From Alicycliphilus denitrificans K601 (lineage in GTDB: Bacteria; Pseudomonadota; Gammaproteobacteria; Burkholderiales; Burkholderiaceae_C): a stretch of DNA of 64,000 bases. Numbering within the stretch: the stretch's first letter is position 1; every line of letters begins with the position of its first letter. The stretch spans positions 1,116,001-1,180,000 of the forward strand of contig NC_015422.1 in NCBI RefSeq assembly GCF_000204645.1, in the 5' to 3' direction. This document shows positions 27,283 through 36,918 of the stretch, piece by piece. The notes beneath the pieces were generated by a model. The model ran no database searches, had not been told where the DNA came from, and worked only from the letters and a program-made list of their open reading frames with translations. A program made the position numbers and the translations under genes.

Positions 27283-28587
27283 TCAGGTATTGGCGGTGTC
27301 GGCCAGCGCCTGCAGCGCGGCGGACACCTCGCCGGCGTCCACGCCTGCCACCGGTGCCAGCTGCGGCGCCAGGGCCTGCAGGGCGCCTGCCTCTTTCTGC
27401 AGGCGGGCGATGGCTTGGCCGGCGTCGCGCGGCGCGGCGAAGCCGGTGCTCTGCAGCAGCAGCCGGCCGTCGGCTGCCACGAGCTTGAAGTAGAACTTAC
27501 CGTCCGCCTCGCGGTACTGCTTGAACGCGGGCAAGGCGGCCTTGCCGGCTTTCTGCGCGCCCTGGGCCTGGGGCTGCGCCGCGCTCAGGGGGCGCAGGCC
27601 CACGGCGGCACGCAGCGTCTGCAGGAAGGGGCGGGCGATGGCGCGGGCGCGCCCGGCGCCGATCTGCAGCGCTGCCTCGACCTTCTCGGGGTGGGCCATC
27701 AGGTCGTCGTAGCGCGCGCGCATGGGGGCGATTTCGCGGTCGATGCACTCGAACAGCATCTGCTTGGCGTCGCCCCAGGCGATGCCGTCGGCATATGCGC
27801 GGCGCATGGCGGCGGTCTGCTCGGGCGTGGCGAAGGCCTGGTAGATCTGGAACAGGGCCGAGCCCTCCGTTTCCTTGGGCTCGCCCGGCGCGCGCGAGTC
27901 GGTGACGATGGAGCCTATGAGCTTCCTGAGCTGCGCGGGCGCGCAGAACAGCGGGATGGTGTTGTCGTAGCTCTTGCTCATCTTGCGCCCGTCCAGGCCG
28001 AGCAGCGTGGCCACGTTGTCCTCGATGGCGGCCTCGGGCAGCGTGAAGTGCTCGCCGTACAGGTGGTTGAAGCTGGCGGCCATGTCGCGCGCCATCTCGA
28101 TGTGCTGGATCTGGTCGCGGCCCACGGGTACCCGGTGGGCGTTGAACAGCAGGATGTCGGCCGCCATCAGCACGGGGTACATGAACAGGCCGGCGGTGAC
28201 GCCGTCGTCGCTTTCGCGCCCGGCCTCGGCGTTCTTGTCTTGCGCGGCCTTGTAGGCGTGGGCGCGGTTGAGCAGGCCCTTGCCGGTCACGCAGGTCAGG
28301 AACCACGTCAGCTCGGGGATCTCGGGGATGTCCGACTGGCGGTAGAACGTGACCCGCTCGGGGTCCAGCCCCGCAGCCAGCCAGCTGGCGGCGATCTCCA
28401 GCGTGGAGCGGTGCACGCGCTCGGGCTCCTGGCACTTGATGAGCGCGTGGTAGTCGGCCAGGAAGTAGAAGTTCTCCACCCCGGGTTCGCGGGTGGCGGC
28501 GATGGCCGGGCGCATCATGCCCGCGTAGTTGCCCAGGTGCGGGGTGCCGGAGGGCGTGATGCCGGTGAGGAAGCGTGTGGTGGTCAT
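27283..28587 (-). CDS. trpS: Tryptophanyl-tRNA synthetase with C-terminal extension
   Basis: 434 residues; most bacterial TrpS are about 330-345. The class I core carries the HIGH-type motif (TPSGTPHLGNYAG) and the KMSKS loop (LDGRKMSKSYDNT), plus the tryptophan/ATP-site segments DYHALIKCQEPE and PVGRDQIQHIEMARD. After about residue 340 a linker rich in Ala/Gln leads into KQYREADGKFYFKLVAADGR and GQAIARLQKEAGAL, which looks like one copy of the UPF0339/YegP (DUF1508) fold. The extension is probably normal for this bacterial group. The ATG at 28587 lies 11 bases from the upstream M50 peptidase gene, same strand, so they are likely cotranscribed. Confidence 0.95.
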   Translation of the reverse strand: MTTTRFLTGITPSGTPHLGNYAGMMRPAIAATREPGVENFYFLADYHALIKCQEPERVHRSTLEIAASWLAAGLDPERVTFYRQSDIPEIPELTWFLTCVTGKGLLNRAHAYKAAQDKNAEAGRESDDGVTAGLFMYPVLMAADILLFNAHRVPVGRDQIQHIEMARDMAASFNHLYGEHFTLPEAAIEDNVATLLGLDGRKMSKSYDNTIPLFCAPAQLRKLIGSIVTDSRAPGEPKETEGSALFQIYQAFATPEQTAAMRRAYADGIAWGDAKQMLFECIDREIAPMRARYDDLMAHPEKVEAALQIGAGRARAIARPFLQTLRAAVGLRPLSAAQPQAQGAQKAGKAALPAFKQYREADGKFYFKLVAADGRLLLQSTGFAAPRDAGQAIARLQKEAGALQALAPQLAPVAGVDAGEVSAALQALADTANT

Positions 28588-28598
28588 GGGAAGGCGTA

Positions 28599-29267
28599 TC
28601 AGCGAAGCAGCGCAATGAACGGCGCGATCAGCAGGTCGATGGCGCTGTAGCCCAGCGACATCAACGGGCGCAGCCACAGCTGGCCCACGATGCCTGCGAC
28701 GACCAGCGCCAGCACGATGAAGAAGCCGTAAGGCTCGACGCGCGCGATGAAGTGGGCCTGCTTCCAGGGCAGCAGGCCGACGAGAATGCGGCCGCCGTCG
28801 AGCGGCGGCAGCGGAAACAGGTTGAAGGCCCACATCACCAGGTTCACGGCGATGCCGGCGCGGGCCATCTCGATGAAGAAGCGCTCCTGCGTGCCCATGC
28901 CCACGAGCACCACCAGCAGCAGCGCCCAGGCGATGGCCTGTGCGAAGTTGGACGCGGGGCCCGCCAGCGCCACCCAGACCATGTCGCGCTTGGGGTTGCG
29001 CAGGTGGTGGAAGTTCACCGGCACGGGCTTGGCATAGCCGAACAGGAAGTTGCCCGAGGTGGCGAAATACAGCAGCAGCGGCATCAGCACGGTGCCTACG
29101 GGGTCTATGTGCTTGAGCGGGTTGAGCGTGACGCGCCCCAGCATGGCGGCGGTGTTGTCGCCGAAATGCCGGGCCGTGTAGCCGTGGGCTGCCTCGTGCA
29201 CCGTGATGGAGAACAGCACGGGCAGGGCGTAGATGAGTACGGTCTGGATGAGATTGGAGAGGTCCAC
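28599..29267 (-). CDS. Site-2-protease family (M50) membrane metallopeptidase
   Basis: 222 residues with about six membrane segments. The zinc-binding motif HEAAH (about residues 24-28, ITVHEAAHGYTARHFGD) and the second ligand region NLFPLPPLDGGRIL (about 150-163, with the catalytic-type Asp) are both intact. RVTLNPLKHIDPVGTV is the usual conserved loop. These small M50B-type proteins have no PDZ domain, and substrates are unknown for most. Upstream of trpS on the same strand. Confidence 0.9.
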   Translation of the reverse strand: MDLSNLIQTVLIYALPVLFSITVHEAAHGYTARHFGDNTAAMLGRVTLNPLKHIDPVGTVLMPLLLYFATSGNFLFGYAKPVPVNFHHLRNPKRDMVWVALAGPASNFAQAIAWALLLVVLVGMGTQERFFIEMARAGIAVNLVMWAFNLFPLPPLDGGRILVGLLPWKQAHFIARVEPYGFFIVLALVVAGIVGQLWLRPLMSLGYSAIDLLIAPFIALLR

Positions 29268-29382
29268 GGCACGGATTGTGTCAGACGCCGTGAATGAGGG
29301 AGTTCACGTAGGCGGAGCGGTCAAAGTCTTGTTAGGATTGTCAACTGTTGCAAATTGAAACCTAAATATAAGGAGACACACC

Positions 29383-30558
29383 GTGATGGGTTTCGACCGG
29401 TGGACGATTGGAGCGCGCCTGACGCTGGCGTTCGGCTCGGTGGTGCTGTGGGTGGGCGCGCTCATGGCCGTGGCCCTGTGGGGGCTGGCGCAGCCGGGCG
29501 GCGCGGGCGCGGCGGCCGTGCCCTGGGTGTGGGCGCTGGGCGTGCTGGCGGTCCTGGTGGCGGCGGTCTCGTGGCTTTCGCTGCGCAGCGGCATCGTGCG
29601 GCCGCTGGCCCAGGCGATCCTGATTGCCGAGACCGTAGCCGCGGGCGACCTGAGCCAGGAGTTCAGCACGGAGCTGCAGGGCGATTTCGGCCGCCTGCTG
29701 AGCGCGCTGGGCACCATGGAGGATACGCTGACCGAGCTGGTCGGGCGCATCAAGCAGTCGGCCGACGCCATCGGCGTGTCCGCCGGCGAGATCGACGCGG
29801 GCAACGGCGACCTGTCGCGCCGCACCGAGGAGCAGGTGGGGGCGCTCACGCAGACCGCGGCCAGCATGGAGCAGCTCACCGCCACGGTGCGCCAGAACGC
29901 CGAGCGTGCGCGCTCGGCCAGCAGCCTGGCGGTAGATGCCTCGAGCACGGCAGGCCGCGGCGGCGCCGTGGTGGGCGAGGTGGTGCAGACCATGGACGCC
30001 ATCAGCGCCAGCTCGCGCAAGATCGTGGACATCATCCAGGTTATCGAGGGCATCGCGTTCCAGACCAACATCCTGGCGCTCAACGCGGCGGTGGAGGCCG
30101 CGCGCGCGGGCGAGCAGGGCCGGGGCTTCGCCGTGGTGGCCAGCGAGGTGCGCAACCTGGCGCAGCGCAGCGCCGTGGCTGCGCGCGAGATCAAGAGCCT
30201 GATCCAGGAGTCTGTGCAGCAGGTGCAGGCCGGCGCGGGCCTTGTGGGCCAGGCGGGCGAGACCATGCAGGAGATCGTGCACTCCGTTGGCCAGGTCAGC
30301 AGCCTGCTGGGGGATATCTCTCATGCGCTGAGCGAGCAGAGCGAGGGCATTGCCCACGTCAACCAGGCCGTGGCCCACATGGATGGCGCCACGCAGCACA
30401 ACGCCGCCCTGGTGCAGCAGGCCACGCAGGCCGCCGCCGCCTTGAACGAGCGGGCCGGCGACCTGCAGCAGGCCGTGGGCGCCTTCAAGCTGGACGATGA
30501 GACCGCGGGCGGCGTGGCCGCGAACATGCCGAACATGCCCTTGCGCCTCGCGGCCTGA
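29383..30558 (+). CDS. Methyl-accepting chemotaxis protein lacking a periplasmic sensor
   Basis: 391 residues. Two membrane helices (about 10-30 and 44-66) are separated by only about 12 residues, so no periplasmic ligand domain is present. A HAMP-like linker ([21 protein letters not shown]) and the signalling domain follow, with the hairpin tip core [34 protein letters not shown] almost identical to that of classical receptors. No C-terminal CheR/CheB-binding pentapeptide is visible. It must sense inside the cell, in the membrane, or through other receptors. The start is GTG 29383 (AGGAGA 7 bases before) or ATG 29386. Confidence 0.9.
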   Translation: MMGFDRWTIGARLTLAFGSVVLWVGALMAVALWGLAQPGGAGAAAVPWVWALGVLAVLVAAVSWLSLRSGIVRPLAQAILIAETVAAGDLSQEFSTELQGDFGRLLSALGTMEDTLTELVGRIKQSADAIGVSAGEIDAGNGDLSRRTEEQVGALTQTAASMEQLTATVRQNAERARSASSLAVDASSTAGRGGAVVGEVVQTMDAISASSRKIVDIIQVIEGIAFQTNILALNAAVEAARAGEQGRGFAVVASEVRNLAQRSAVAAREIKSLIQESVQQVQAGAGLVGQAGETMQEIVHSVGQVSSLLGDISHALSEQSEGIAHVNQAVAHMDGATQHNAALVQQATQAAAALNERAGDLQQAVGAFKLDDETAGGVAANMPNMPLRLAA

Positions 30559-30575
30559 CGAGTTTCTTCAAAAAA

Positions 30576-30613
30576 TGTAGCTGCAAGCGCTTGATGGACG
30601 GGCGCTTTCAGCC
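30576..30613 (+). repeat. Dispersed intergenic repeat
   Basis: TAGCTGCAAGCGCTTGATGG followed by ACGGGCGCT; the closest match to copy 1 at 1861. Lies between the chemotaxis receptor and the convergent YciO-type gene. Confidence 0.65.
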
Positions 30614-30641
30614 TTTTTATTGCAAACGCTGCGCGGCGCCG

Positions 30642-31277
30642 TCAGAGGCCGAGCGCCTGCAGGCTGCCGCGCCCCTCGCGCACCACGACGGGGTCGCCGC
30701 CGGTGCTCATGGGCGTGAGGTCCAGCACCGTCGTGGGCTCCAGCGGGCAGGCTCCGGCGTCGATGATGCCGTCGATCTGCTTCTCGTAGCGCTCGCGGAT
30801 CTCCTGCGGGTCGTTCAGCGGCTCGGCCTCGCCGGCAGGGATCAGCGTCGTCGCCAGCAGCGGCGTGCCATGCAGCTCCAGCAGCATCTGCAGGCCCTTG
30901 CGGTCGGGCACGCGCAGACCGATGGTCTTGCGCTGCGGGTGGCTCACGCGCCGCGGCACTTCCTTGGTGGCGTCGAGTAGGAAGGTATAGGGCCCGGGCG
31001 TGGCGAGCTTGAGCAGCCGGTACTGGCGGTTGTCCACGTGGGCGTAGCTGGCCAGCTCCGACAGGTCGCGGCACAGCAGCGTGAGGTGATGCTTGTCGTT
31101 GATCTGGCGCACGCGGCGGATGCGGTCCACGGCGTCTTTGTCGTCCAGGCGGCAGACCAGCGCATAGCTGGAGTCCGTGGGCACGGCCAGTATGCCGCCG
31201 CCCGACAGCAGAGCGGCCGCCTGCTTGAGAAGGCGCGGCTGGGGGTTGTCGGCATAGATATCGAAGTATTGGGCCAT
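30642..31277 (-). CDS. YciO/Sua5/YrdC-family protein (threonylcarbamoyl-AMP synthase-like)
   Basis: 211 residues. [25 protein letters not shown], the [11 protein letters not shown] segment and [16 protein letters not shown] with KTIGLRVPD are typical of the YciO branch. In YrdC/Sua5 the family makes threonylcarbamoyl-adenylate for t6A37 tRNA modification; the YciO branch is weaker or differs in role, so the activity is a family inference. The ATG at 31277 lies 5 bases past the stop of the PHP phosphoesterase gene, indicating an operon. Confidence 0.9.
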   Translation of the reverse strand: MAQYFDIYADNPQPRLLKQAAALLSGGGILAVPTDSSYALVCRLDDKDAVDRIRRVRQINDKHHLTLLCRDLSELASYAHVDNRQYRLLKLATPGPYTFLLDATKEVPRRVSHPQRKTIGLRVPDRKGLQMLLELHGTPLLATTLIPAGEAEPLNDPQEIRERYEKQIDGIIDAGACPLEPTTVLDLTPMSTGGDPVVVREGRGSLQALGL

Positions 31278-31282
31278 GGTGC

Positions 31283-32164
31283 TCAGACTGCGACGGGGCG
31301 TTGGGGCGCGCGCAGGATCTGGTGGTCCAGCAGTTCCCACACGGGCGTGAGGTGTGCCGGCAGGTCGGGCAGAGTGCCGATGTCGGTGTGCGATTCGTAG
31401 GGGCTATGGAAGTCGCTGCCGCGCGATGCGGCCAGGCTGAACTCCTGGGCCATGGCGGCATAGGTGCGGTATTCGGCGCTCGTGTGGCTGCCCGTCACCA
31501 CCTCCACGCCCTGGCCTCCGTGCTGCCTGAATTCGGAGAAAAGCGCGTATTCCTCGTTGGCCGTGAAGCGGTAGCGCGCCGGGTGGGCGATCACGGCCAC
31601 GCCGCCGGCGTCGCGGATCCAGCGCACCGCATGGCCCAGCGTGGCCCAGCGGTGCGGCACGTAGCCGGGCTTGCCCTCGGTCAGGTACTTGCGGAACACC
31701 TCGCCCATGTCGCGGCAAACGCCGGTTTCCACGAGGTAGCGCGCGAAGTGCGTGCGCGAGATCAGCTCAGGGTTCTCCACGTAGCACAGGGCGCCCTCGT
31801 AGGTGCCGGCGATGCCCGCCTGGGCGAGCTGCCGTGCGATCTCGCGGGCACGCTCGCCGCGCCCCCCGCGCGTGGCCGCGAGCCCCTGGGCCAGCCGGGC
31901 ATCGTCGGCGTCGAAGCCCAGGCCCACGATGTGCACCGTGGTGTTGGCGAAGGTGACGGAAATCTCGGTGCCCGTGAGGTAGTCCATGCCCAGCGCGTGC
32001 GCGGCGGCCGCGGCGCGGTGCTGGCCGCCGATCTCGTCGTGGTCGGTCAGGGCCCACAGCTGCACACCGTTGGCGTGCGCGCGCGCGGCGAGCTGCTCGG
32101 GCGTGAGGGTGCCGTCGGACACCACGGAATGGCAATGCAGGTCAGCGTTCAGGGATTGGGGCAC
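31283..32164 (-). CDS. PHP-domain phosphoesterase (YciV / RNase AM-like)
   Basis: 293 residues from GTG 32164 (V-P-Q-S-L-N). Metal-binding PHP motifs: [11 protein letters not shown] (about 8-18), LTDHDEIGG (about 39-47), HPARY (about 201-205) and RGSDFHSP near the C-terminus. The family includes E. coli YciV, which trims 5' ends of small structured RNAs and acts on 3',5'-nucleotide bisphosphates. Genomic pairing with a YciO-type gene, as in E. coli, supports this subgroup. Longer in-frame starts upstream would run into the promoter region of the divergent chemotaxis receptor. Confidence 0.87.
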   Translation of the reverse strand: MPQSLNADLHCHSVVSDGTLTPEQLAARAHANGVQLWALTDHDEIGGQHRAAAAAHALGMDYLTGTEISVTFANTTVHIVGLGFDADDARLAQGLAATRGGRGERAREIARQLAQAGIAGTYEGALCYVENPELISRTHFARYLVETGVCRDMGEVFRKYLTEGKPGYVPHRWATLGHAVRWIRDAGGVAVIAHPARYRFTANEEYALFSEFRQHGGQGVEVVTGSHTSAEYRTYAAMAQEFSLAASRGSDFHSPYESHTDIGTLPDLPAHLTPVWELLDHQILRAPQRPVAV

Positions 32165-32247
32165 CGGGCCATTGTAGGACGCATGCCAGGTGCAGGTGGC
32201 GGTGCTGGCCTGGTTGCCCCCGCTCCCGCCAAAGATGTAACAACAAC

Positions 32248-32274
32248 TCAAGAATGCGGTGCAGTTGCCGAAAG
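32248..32274 (+). promoter_or_regulatory. Possible sigma-28 (FliA) promoter
   Basis: TCAA, 15 bases, GCCGAAAG, against the flagellar consensus TAAA-N15-GCCGATAA. It ends 61 bases before the start of a chemotaxis receptor gene, a usual FliA target. Confidence 0.35.
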
Positions 32275-32335
32275 TGTCTCCAATTGCAAAGAATCGGGCG
32301 CTCCCCTGGAGCCGCCATATCAAAGTCTTCTTGTC

Positions 32336-34099
32336 ATGCACCTCAACCATTTGCCCGTTGCCCGCAGACTGTGGGCACTCGTCCTGGGGCTGACGGCCTC
32401 CCTGCTGCTGTTATCGGGTGGTCTGATGGCCTACATGATGCATCTGGACGACGACGCCCTGCACATCGTCCAGGCTAACGAAGATCGCATCAGCCTGATT
32501 CTGCGCTGGAAGGGACTGACTGCGCTGGCCGCGGATCAATCCGTGGGCGCACTGTCCTCGGCCGATGAGCATCTGTCGGCGCGACTGCAGCAGAAGGTCA
32601 GGGAGGGCATAGAGGTCATCAACGTCTTGCAAAAGCAGATAGAGGCCGCAGCCTTTTCGACCGAAGGCAAGGCTCTGCTCGAGCGTGTGGCGCAGGCGCG
32701 CAAGGTGGTGCTGAACTTGCTCGCCGAGGGAGCCAGGCTGCGGGCCGAGGGAGACTTGGCCGGCACGCTGAGCCTGGTGGATAGCAAGTTCACTCCCGCT
32801 CTGGCCCGCTATGTTGGAGAGCAGGACGCCTACCTGCAACTGCAGGAGCGCCAGCGCGACGCGGCAAAGGCGCAGGCGGCGGCCCAGCGCCAGCGTGCCC
32901 TGTGGCTGTGCCTGGCCATTGTCCTGGTGGTGGTTGCACTCGGCATGGTGCTGGCCAACCTGCTGGTGCGCTCCATCACCCGGCCTTTGGCGCGGGCCGT
33001 GGGTCTGGCGGAAGCGATTGCCGCGGGTGACCTGACGCAGGACGTGCACGACGACCGCCGCGACGAGCTGGGCCACCTGCTGCGTTCGCTGTCGGCCATG
33101 GGCGCGCGCCTGCGCGGCGTGGTGGGCGAGGTGCGCTCGGGCGTGGAGTCGGTCTCGGCGGCGGCCAGCCAGATCGCCACCGGCAACCAGGACCTGTCGG
33201 CGCGCACCGAGCAGACGGCGGCCAACCTGGAGCAGACCGCGGCCAGCATGGAGGAGCTGACCTCCACCGTCACGCAGTCGGCCGACACCGCGCGCCAGGC
33301 CAACCAGCTTGCCGCCAACGCCGCCCAGGTGGCAGAGCAGGGTGGCCAGGTGATGGGCCAGGTGGTGACCAGCATGCAGCAGATCACCGATTCGAGTCGC
33401 AAGATCGCCGACATCATCGGCGTGATCGACGGCATTGCGTTCCAGACCAACATCCTGGCGCTCAATGCGGCCGTCGAGGCCGCGCGCGCCGGCGAGCAGG
33501 GCCGGGGCTTCGCCGTGGTGGCGGGCGAAGTGCGCGGCCTGGCACAGCGCAGTGCCGAGGCGGCCAAGGAGATCAAGCAGCTCATCACCACCAGCGTGGA
33601 CAACGTGGAGTCGGGCTCGGTCCAGGTCGCGCAGGCGGGCCAGAGCATGCAGGACATCGTGCACAGCGTGCGCCGCGTGAGCGACCTGATCGGCGAGATC
33701 ACGGCCTCGTCCACCGAGCAGCGCGACGGCATCGGCCAGGTGAACCAGGCGGTGGCCAACCTGGACCAGATGACGCAGCAGAACGCCGCCCTGGTGGAAG
33801 AGGCGAGCGCGGCGGCCGCGGCCATGAGCGAGCAGGCGCAGCGTCTGTCGCAGGTGGTGGCGGTGTTCAACGTGGGCGCCAGCGCCGCGGCGGCGGCCCC
33901 GCGCGTGGCGCCGCGCCAGCCGGTAGCCGCAACCCAGGCCAAGGCCAAAGCCAAGGTCCCCGCGGCCGCGCCGCAGCCCCCCCAGGTGGCCAAGGCCGCG
34001 CCGGCGCCCCAGCCCAAGCCGGCTGCGGCGCCGGCACGCATCGCCGACGCCCGGACGCCGGTGACGGCGGGTGCGGACGACGACTGGGAAAGCTTCTGA
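32336..34099 (+). CDS. Methyl-accepting chemotaxis protein
   Basis: 587 residues. Membrane helix 1 (about 14-33), a periplasmic four-helix-bundle sensor (about 35-190) that is largely charged helices ([20 protein letters not shown]), membrane helix 2 (about 194-216), HAMP ([20 protein letters not shown]), and a signalling domain with the tip [32 protein letters not shown]. The C-terminal tail is Ala/Pro/Lys-rich and ends DDDWESF, resembling the xWxxF tether used by CheR and CheB. The long antisense-extended frame upstream is ignored; ATG 32336 starts a normal N-terminus. Divergent from the PHP gene. Confidence 0.93.
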   Translation: MHLNHLPVARRLWALVLGLTASLLLLSGGLMAYMMHLDDDALHIVQANEDRISLILRWKGLTALAADQSVGALSSADEHLSARLQQKVREGIEVINVLQKQIEAAAFSTEGKALLERVAQARKVVLNLLAEGARLRAEGDLAGTLSLVDSKFTPALARYVGEQDAYLQLQERQRDAAKAQAAAQRQRALWLCLAIVLVVVALGMVLANLLVRSITRPLARAVGLAEAIAAGDLTQDVHDDRRDELGHLLRSLSAMGARLRGVVGEVRSGVESVSAAASQIATGNQDLSARTEQTAANLEQTAASMEELTSTVTQSADTARQANQLAANAAQVAEQGGQVMGQVVTSMQQITDSSRKIADIIGVIDGIAFQTNILALNAAVEAARAGEQGRGFAVVAGEVRGLAQRSAEAAKEIKQLITTSVDNVESGSVQVAQAGQSMQDIVHSVRRVSDLIGEITASSTEQRDGIGQVNQAVANLDQMTQQNAALVEEASAAAAAMSEQAQRLSQVVAVFNVGASAAAAAPRVAPRQPVAATQAKAKAKVPAAAPQPPQVAKAAPAPQPKPAAAPARIADARTPVTAGADDDWESF

Positions 34100-34159
34100 A
34101 AAGTGAGCGGCCTGCGCTTGCTGGGTGGGCGCTAGGGGCCGCTTTCGCCCTGAATCCCG

Positions 34160-35875
34160 TCAGAGCTGCACGCCTTCCACCAGGAATTGCACGCGCCGCT
34201 CGCCGCGCCACTCATTCACGTCCAGCCTGAAGGCCAGCAGGGCCCGCTCGGGCAGCTGCTCGGTGTGGCCGAACCAGATGGCGTCCACCGGCCGGCCCTG
34301 GTGCAGCAGCTTGAGCGACAGGTGGTTCCTGGCCTCGCCCACCAGGCGCTGGCTCAACACCTGCACTTCTTCGCTGAAGGTGGGCGGGGCGAAGCCCTGG
34401 CCCCAGACTTCGCGGTGCAGCTGGTCCACCAGCTCGGCGCGGCAGTATTCGGGCGCCAGCGGGCCGTCGGTCTCCAGCCGGCGCGTGAGGGTGGCCGCGT
34501 CCAGCCATTCCTGAGCGACCTGGGCGAAGGCCTGCTCGAAGGCCGCGAAATGCTCCGCGGCCACGGTGCAGCCCGCAGCCATGGCGTGGCCGCCGAACTT
34601 GAGGATCACGCCCGGGTGGCGCTTGGCCACCAGGTCCAGCGCGTCGCGTAGGTGAAAGCCGGCGATCGACCGGCCCGAGCCCTTGAGCTCGTGCTCCCGG
34701 CCCGGCGCGCCGCTGGTGGCGAAGACGAAGCTGGGGCGGTGCAGCTTGTCCTTGAGGCGCGAGGCGACGATGCCCACCACGCCTTCGTGGAAGTCGGGGT
34801 CGAACACGCTGATCGCGGGCGGCGGCTCCTCGCTCTCGTCGAACAGGCTCTCGGCCAGCAGCAGCGCCTGCTCGCGCATGCCGCCTTCGAGCTCGCGGCG
34901 CTCGCGGTTGATGGCGTCGAGCTGCCGGGCCAGTTCGGCGGCGCGCGCGTCGTCGTCGGTCAGCAGGCATTCGATGCCCAGCGTCATGTCGGCCAGGCGG
35001 CCCGCGGCGTTGATGCGCGGCCCCAGGGCGAAGCCGAAGTCGAAGGTGGTGGCCGCCTGTGCCTTGCGCCCGGCCGCGTCGAACAGGGCCTGTATGCCGG
35101 GCTGCATCTGGCCTGCGCGCATGCGCTTGAGGCCCTGGGCCACCAGGCGGCGGTTGTTGTTGTCCAGGCGCACCACGTCGGCCACGGTGCCCAGCGCGAC
35201 CAGGGGCAGCAGCGGCTCCAGCCGGGGCTGGCTGGCCTGGTCGAAGCGGCCGCGCGCGCGTAGCTCGGCGCGCAGTTGTATGAGCACGTAGAACATCACG
35301 CCCACGCCAGCCATGGACTTGCTCTCGAAGCCGCAGCCCGGCTGGTTGGGGTTGACGATGGCGTCGGCTGCCGGGAGCTGGGGGCCGGGCAGGTGGTGGT
35401 CGGTGACGAGGACCGCCAGGCCCAGGGCCTTGGCCTCGGCCACGCCCTCGACGCTGGCGATGCCGTTGTCCACGGTGATGAGCACGTCGGCGCCTTGCTG
35501 CGCCACGCGCCGAGCGATGGAGGCGGTGAGGCCGTAGCCATCCACCACGCGGTCGGGCACCAGGTACTGGACGTGGCGCGCGCCCAGCAGCTTGAGGCCC
35601 CGCACGCCCACGGCGCAGGCGGTGGCGCCGTCGCAGTCGTAGTCGGCCACGATGGCGAGGCGCTTGTCCTGGGCAATGGCGTCGGCCAGCAGGGTGGCGG
35701 CCTCGCGCGCGCCCTTGAGCGTGTCGGGCGGCAGCAGGCGGGCCAGGGCGTCGTCCAGCTCTTCCTTGGCGCGTATGCCGCGCGCCGCGTACAGGCGCGC
35801 CAGCAGCGGGTGCACGCCGGCCTGCTCCAACGCCCAGGCAGCACGCGGAGGAATTTCTCTAGCTATTATTTTCAT
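34160..35875 (-). CDS. recJ: Single-stranded-DNA-specific exonuclease RecJ
   Basis: 571 residues. DHH-family motifs: VADYDCDGATA (motif I, about 70-80), TVDNGI, VTDHHLPG (DHH) and NPNQPGCGF. DHHA1 motifs follow later: GSGRSIAGFHL and LKFGGHAMAAGCTV, with a C-terminal OB-fold. It degrades 5'-ended single strands in recombination and mismatch repair. The ATG at 35875 overlaps the stop of the upstream gene by four bases (ATGA). Confidence 0.96.
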   Translation of the reverse strand: MKIIAREIPPRAAWALEQAGVHPLLARLYAARGIRAKEELDDALARLLPPDTLKGAREAATLLADAIAQDKRLAIVADYDCDGATACAVGVRGLKLLGARHVQYLVPDRVVDGYGLTASIARRVAQQGADVLITVDNGIASVEGVAEAKALGLAVLVTDHHLPGPQLPAADAIVNPNQPGCGFESKSMAGVGVMFYVLIQLRAELRARGRFDQASQPRLEPLLPLVALGTVADVVRLDNNNRRLVAQGLKRMRAGQMQPGIQALFDAAGRKAQAATTFDFGFALGPRINAAGRLADMTLGIECLLTDDDARAAELARQLDAINRERRELEGGMREQALLLAESLFDESEEPPPAISVFDPDFHEGVVGIVASRLKDKLHRPSFVFATSGAPGREHELKGSGRSIAGFHLRDALDLVAKRHPGVILKFGGHAMAAGCTVAAEHFAAFEQAFAQVAQEWLDAATLTRRLETDGPLAPEYCRAELVDQLHREVWGQGFAPPTFSEEVQVLSQRLVGEARNHLSLKLLHQGRPVDAIWFGHTEQLPERALLAFRLDVNEWRGERRVQFLVEGVQL

Positions 35876-36822
35876 AGTTGCTCGCGCACACTGGCAAAGC
35901 GCTGCGGCCTTAAAAGGCTTTGAATGCGCCGGCCCAGGCCGCGCGGCGCCGTGTGCCAGCTGACGGCGCTGCGCTCGCCGCACAGCGTCAGGCGCGCCGC
36001 GCCGCCCTGCGCCACGTGGGCGGCCAGGCGGGCCACGGGGCCGGCGTCCAGCGCCTGCCAGGCCTCGCTCCAGGCGCGCCAGTCGCCGCGCAGGGCCGCG
36101 TCGCGCAGTGTGGTGGGCATCTCGGGCGCGGTGGTGGCCGCGGGCGGCTCGGGCAGGGCGCCCGCGCCGTGCACCCAGAAGGCGTTGACGGGCGGCAGGC
36201 CCTGTGCGGCGCGCGCGTCGTTGAAGGGGTGGGTGTAGAGCAGCATCTGCACCTCGCTGTGCAGGCGGTGCAGGGTGCGGGCAGCGGCGCTGTCGGCCAG
36301 CCAGGGGCGCACGTCGCGCTGCAGCACGCGGTCGAGCGACGCGGTGGCCAGGTCCGCGAACAGGGCGCCGCGCGCGAGCCAGCGTGTGGGCTGGTCGTAG
36401 GCCAGGGTGATGCCGTCCTGCTCGAACCAGGGCGCCAGCAGGGCCAGCAGGGCGCGCGATTGCGCCTCGTCCAGCCGCAGCTGCGCCGGGTCGCTCAGCA
36501 CGCACTGGTCCATGCCCACCTGCCATTGGCAGGGGCTGACGAAGGCCCAGGCCTGCCCCTGGGCGCCGGCGGGTGTCCGGCTTTGCTCCCAGGCGGCCCA
36601 GGGCGTGGTGCCTTGGGGCCTCGCGGGCAGGCCCAGGTGGCGGGCCAGGGCGCGTTCGTGGGGCGGGCTGAAATCGGTCTCGCTGCCGTGGTCGCCGTCC
36701 GCGGGCGCCAGGCGGCCCAGCAGCCGCTCCAGCTGGGGCAGGGCCAGGTCTTGCGAGGCCCGCCGGCATTCCGGTGCCGGGCTGTCGGCGTAGGCGATGA
36801 GCAAATGGAGGGAGGAGGACAT
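35872..36822 (-). CDS. Uncharacterised protein coupled to recJ (phosphoglycerate-mutase-regulator-like)
   Basis: 316 residues. Starts MSSSLHLLIAYADSPAPECR; includes LPQLERLLGRL, PCQWQVGMDQCVLSDPAQLRLD and HRLHSEVQMLLYTHPFNDAR followed by PPVNAFWVHGAG. I recall this pattern from betaproteobacterial proteins labelled phosphoglycerate-mutase-like or regulators of that enzyme, but no catalytic phosphate-binding motif (RHG) is seen, so the label is not safe. No membrane segment. The stop overlaps the recJ start by four bases. A strong Shine-Dalgarno-like run precedes the ATG at 36822, and the gene is divergent from lolC. Confidence 0.7.
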   Translation of the reverse strand: MSSSLHLLIAYADSPAPECRRASQDLALPQLERLLGRLAPADGDHGSETDFSPPHERALARHLGLPARPQGTTPWAAWEQSRTPAGAQGQAWAFVSPCQWQVGMDQCVLSDPAQLRLDEAQSRALLALLAPWFEQDGITLAYDQPTRWLARGALFADLATASLDRVLQRDVRPWLADSAAARTLHRLHSEVQMLLYTHPFNDARAAQGLPPVNAFWVHGAGALPEPPAATTAPEMPTTLRDAALRGDWRAWSEAWQALDAGPVARLAAHVAQGGAARLTLCGERSAVSWHTAPRGLGRRIQSLLRPQRFASVREQL

Positions 36823-36918
36823 GGGAGGGTATTGTCCGGGATGCCACAATCGCGGGCGCTGCGCGGCCCGTGTGCCACCCACGTCGTCATCTCCGGCGTC
36901 GCGCAAGTCTTGGACACC

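Noticed and set aside
29321..29382. Sigma-28 promoter ahead of the first chemotaxis receptor
   Set aside because: A CAAAGTCT -35-like box exists, but no GCCGATAA-like -10 at the right spacing.
31301..32335. In-frame N-terminal extension of the second chemotaxis receptor
   Set aside because: It runs antisense to the PHP gene; the true start at 32336 gives a standard receptor N-terminus.
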